A stretch of 64,000 bases of DNA from Gavia stellata (lineage: Eukaryota; Chordata; Aves; Gaviiformes; Gaviidae), in assembly GCF_030936135.1 (NCBI RefSeq), contig NC_082610.1, positions 21,524,428 to 21,588,427 on the forward strand, read 5' to 3'. Shown piece after piece: positions 63,201 to 64,000 of this stretch; the first letter of the stretch is position 1, and every line of letters begins with the position of its first letter. The notes beneath the pieces are model-generated. The model was not told the origin of the DNA, searched no databases, and worked only from the letters and a program-made list of their open reading frames with translations. The position numbers were made by a program, and so were the translations under genes.

Positions 63201-63646
63201 TTGTGGATGTCCCATCATTGGAAGTGTTCAAAGTCATGTTGGACAGGGCTTTGAGCAATCTGATGCAGTGAAAAGGGTCTCTGCCTATGACATAGGGGGG
63301 TGGACTAGATGGTCTTTGACGGTCCCTTACAACCCAAACCATTCTGTGATTCTATGAAATTTATCAGCTTACAAGTCACTAATTTGTATGCATTAGCCAT
63401 GTGAATTAGTGAAATTCTAAAAAAGAGAAGGCATTTTCCACAGAGTCAATACCATACCTGTCATAACATCTGCCATGTATTAAGGATTTTGCATATACAT
63501 CCAGTGACCTCACTGGATCTTCTTCCCTGTACCCTTGCTCGATGTCATCCAGTGTCACAAAAAATGCTGCTTTTTCCACAGCATCTAAGGACTGTTTGTT
63601 TTTTCCATGACTGAAATAAGCCTGTCGAGCTTTAGCCCATGGTACT
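48178..63646 (-). CDS. CPT1A: CPT1A, carnitine O-palmitoyltransferase 1, 3' half
   Basis: Nine terminal coding exons (63458-63646, 62296-62401, 60350-60466, 58832-58996, 57425-57559, 52819-52971, 51623-51727, 49515-49607, 48178-48264) join in frame to about 382 residues, equivalent to roughly human residues 389-773. CPT1A moves long-chain acyl groups from CoA to carnitine at the outer mitochondrial membrane, the committed step of mitochondrial fatty-acid oxidation, inhibited by malonyl-CoA. Seen: the catalytic His motif [39 protein letters not shown] and the STSQTPQQ carnitine-site motif; all are intact. The membrane segments and malonyl-CoA-sensing N-terminus lie in the missing 5' half. The A isoform is chosen from the TESMIN neighbour and sequence resemblance; CPT1B is the main alternative. 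The last residues diverge from mammals (NLSKNCTK end). Confidence 0.96.
49515..49607 (-). CDS. CPT1A: CPT1A exon, ADDGYGVSY segment
   Basis: The acceptor TTCCCCTAG precedes 49607 and the donor is ACG|GTAAGG. Its 31 residues include [16 protein letters not shown] and [12 protein letters not shown], a conserved C-terminal block of carnitine acyltransferases. Confidence 0.95.
50902..51300. repeat. Direct duplication, copy A
   Basis: About 400 bp in a CPT1A intron that reappear in the same orientation at 51969-52364. Long shared blocks include ttattcttgacttagccact and ccttaaaatctagtttaagt. It has no similarity to CR1. Confidence 0.85.
51623..51727 (-). CDS. CPT1A: CPT1A exon with STS carnitine-site motif
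   Basis: The acceptor CTAATAAAG precedes 51727 and the donor is CCG|GTATGT. It encodes [16 protein letters not shown] and CGGGFGP. The Ser-Thr-Ser motif (about 51695-51703) contributes to carnitine binding in the family. The exon lies between two direct duplicates. Its acceptor has a weak pyrimidine tract. Confidence 0.95.
51969..52364. repeat. Direct duplication, copy B
   Basis: Second copy of the 50902-51300 unit, offset by about 1066 bp, with scattered substitutions and small indels. The two copies bracket the exon at 51623-51727. Confidence 0.85.
52819..52971 (-). CDS. CPT1A: CPT1A exon, GSGIDRHLF segment
   Basis: The acceptor TTGTTAG precedes 52971 and the donor is GAA|GTAAGT. Its 51 residues include [20 protein letters not shown] and [13 protein letters not shown], strongly conserved in the acyltransferase fold. 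Confidence 0.96.
53455..55127 (+). mobile_element. CR1 LINE, longest copy (RT region, pseudogenised)
   Basis: The largest CR1 of the window, in the 4.5-kb CPT1A intron, antisense to the gene. Reading through frameshifts it encodes ORF2 parts in order: [28 protein letters not shown], the [15 protein letters not shown] finger-type region, [29 protein letters not shown], then [16 protein letters not shown] (the catalytic Asp-Asp box), and the common C-terminal region to a 3' octamer tail near 55127. Stops and frameshifts interrupt it, and an internal deletion near 54707 removes about 0.26 kb present in the 2227-3139 copy. It cannot mobilise itself. Confidence 0.95.
55631..55653. repeat. Homopolymer of 23 A
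   Basis: Uninterrupted A run in a CPT1A intron. No retrocopy could be recognised upstream of it, so it is treated as a simple repeat. Confidence 0.9.
55985..56520 (-). mobile_element. Ancient CR1 relic
   Basis: Begins on the plus strand with tagaatcacagggctagaaa and later shows CR1-type blocks (gactctctccaatccatcca, then ctgtccaaaactggacacac) in the right order for a minus-strand element. Heavily diverged, with no usable frame. Boundaries are approximate. Confidence 0.68.
57425..57559 (-). CDS. CPT1A: CPT1A exon, FREGRTET segment
   Basis: The acceptor CTTTTCAAG precedes 57559 and the donor is AGT|GTAAGT. Its 45 residues include [20 protein letters not shown], which lines the carnitine/CoA site in the family. 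Confidence 0.96.
58832..58996 (-). CDS. CPT1A: CPT1A exon, CQEVIE...QLAHYR
   Basis: The acceptor GTTTTAG precedes 58996 and the donor is CGG|GTAAGA. Its 55 residues include [20 protein letters not shown] and [17 protein letters not shown], typical of CPT1 enzymes. Confidence 0.96.
59868..60325 (+). mobile_element. CR1 LINE copy next to a CPT1A splice donor
   Basis: Plus-strand CR1 from about the VQRRATKLV region to the octamer tail at 60325 ([50 protein letters not shown]). The frame is open over about 125 codons, so the insertion is comparatively young. It lies antisense in the CPT1A intron and ends only about 25 nt from the exon at 60350. Confidence 0.95.
60350..60466 (-). CDS. CPT1A: CPT1A exon, [12 protein letters not shown] segment
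   Basis: The acceptor TTCTTTGCAG precedes 60466 and the donor is GAA|GTAAGT. Its 39 residues include [15 protein letters not shown] and [14 protein letters not shown], matching CPT1A. The donor is followed almost at once by the CR1 tail. Confidence 0.96.
60467..62295 (-). other. CPT1A: CPT1A intron
   Basis: AT-rich intron of about 1.8 kb. No further exon, repeat or RNA gene was recognised. Confidence 0.7.
62296..62401 (-). CDS. CPT1A: CPT1A exon with catalytic histidine
   Basis: The acceptor CTTTTGTAG precedes 62401 and the donor is GAG|GTAGGT. Its 35 residues include [20 protein letters not shown] and [11 protein letters not shown]. The His codon at 62335-62337 corresponds to the catalytic base (His473 in human CPT1A). 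Confidence 0.97.
62421..62460. repeat. 20-bp tandem duplication
   Basis: Two adjacent 20-bp units (ttccttatggttttgtacat and ttccctatggttttgtacat) with one mismatch, in the intron about 20 nt upstream of the CPT1A catalytic exon's acceptor. Confidence 0.92.
62565..63358 (+). mobile_element. CR1 LINE copy filling most of a CPT1A intron
   Basis: Plus-strand CR1 starting near the [15 protein letters not shown]-like region (AAGTTCAACAAGGCCAAGCG), through [31 protein letters not shown] and [19 protein letters not shown], to the tail attctgtgattctatgaa at 63358. It is frameshifted after about 63040. The subfamily differs from the 2.2/53.5-kb and 0.25/21.5-kb groups. Confidence 0.95.
63458..63646 (-). 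CDS. CPT1A: CPT1A exon, first one in the window
   Basis: The acceptor CTTTTTGCAG precedes 63646 and the donor is AG|GTATGG. It encodes [32 protein letters not shown] and [13 protein letters not shown], which identify CPT1A well. Both ends are mid-codon (one base in, two bases out) and join the next exon in frame. Confidence 0.97.
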
Positions 63647-64000
63647 CTGCAAAAAGAATTTGGTTTATAGACAGATTACATGAATTTGTCAGTGTTTTAT
63701 CACCCTTAAGATCACTATGAGACATTGCTCCTACTTTTATCAAATTTTAAGCAACTACTTTCATTGCACGTAAACTATATCAGCACTAAAAAGTTCTGGA
63801 AATACACGTACAATGTAATCCTAGGAACCAATTTAATATGTCATCACACATGTGAGAACTTAAACGTCAGAAATCCAACATTTCTGTGGTATGCAATACA
63901 TATAGAATAGATCATCTATGGTAGAAGAAAATTCTAATAATAATGAAAACAATCAACAGATATTAATATCCTTTTTTAAATACCTAAATCTAAGTCTGGA
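63647..64000 (-). other. CPT1A: CPT1A intron at the window edge
   Basis: AT-rich. No sequence matching the preceding CPT1A exon was seen, so the next 5' exon lies beyond the window. Confidence 0.7.

Noticed and set aside
63980-64000. Possible 3' end of another CPT1A exon (AG|GTATTT at the window edge)
   Set aside because: The phase would fit, but the translated residues do not resemble the CPT1A sequence expected before VPWA, so it is treated as intron.
1-64000. CRISPR arrays, operons, tRNA or rRNA genes, or a novel multi-gene system
   Set aside because: No regularly spaced repeats, no cloverleaf-like tRNA, no rRNA match and no gene clusters were seen. The content is ordinary avian chromosomal DNA with two spliced genes and retroelements.

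Overview
The window is vertebrate nuclear DNA, almost certainly from a bird. It is AT-rich, intron-dominated and has no bacterial-style gene packing. Its dispersed repeats are CR1 LINEs ending in the avian ATTCTRTGA-type tail, plus an avian ERV solo LTR with a 5-bp target duplication. Two spliced genes, both on the minus strand, could be reconstructed by matching translated exons, GT-AG borders and reading phase. Neither has transcript support here.

Layout, left to right. 1-27.8 kb: gene-poor flank with CR1 copies (about 0.25-0.93, 2.2-3.1, 11.7 and 21.5-22.0 kb), an old CR1/L3-like relic (22.6-23.0 kb), a split LTR near 2.1-3.3 kb, a possible LTR at 20.66-21.1 kb and a clean solo LTR at 24.05-24.64 kb. 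27.9-43.15 kb: TESMIN (MTL5), which encodes a testis-expressed CXC (CRC-domain) protein related to LIN54. Its stop codon is at 27.9 kb, its start ATG at 41,982, and its CpG-island promoter lies around 42.7-43.17 kb. 43.2-43.7 kb: a CR1 between the genes. 45.7-64 kb: the 3' half of CPT1A, liver carnitine palmitoyltransferase 1, with nine terminal coding exons, the stop at 48,178 and a likely poly(A) signal near 45.7 kb. The 5' half lies beyond the right edge.

The tandem TESMIN-CPT1A order matches human 11q13. The two genes are neighbours, not a functional pair: one is a germline CXC protein and the other the rate-limiting enzyme of mitochondrial fatty-acid import.

The most interesting points are these. 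(1) A TESMIN exon encoding the first half of CXC motif 1 is intact but out of frame with the preceding exon, unless it is skipped or joined through a putative 20-nt microexon. (2) A roughly 400-bp direct duplication flanks one CPT1A exon. (3) A CR1 ends about 25 nt from a CPT1A splice donor. (4) TESMIN carries a tandem donor and a NAGNAG acceptor. I found no CRISPR, tRNA, rRNA or operon-like system, and nothing that justifies claiming a new biological system.
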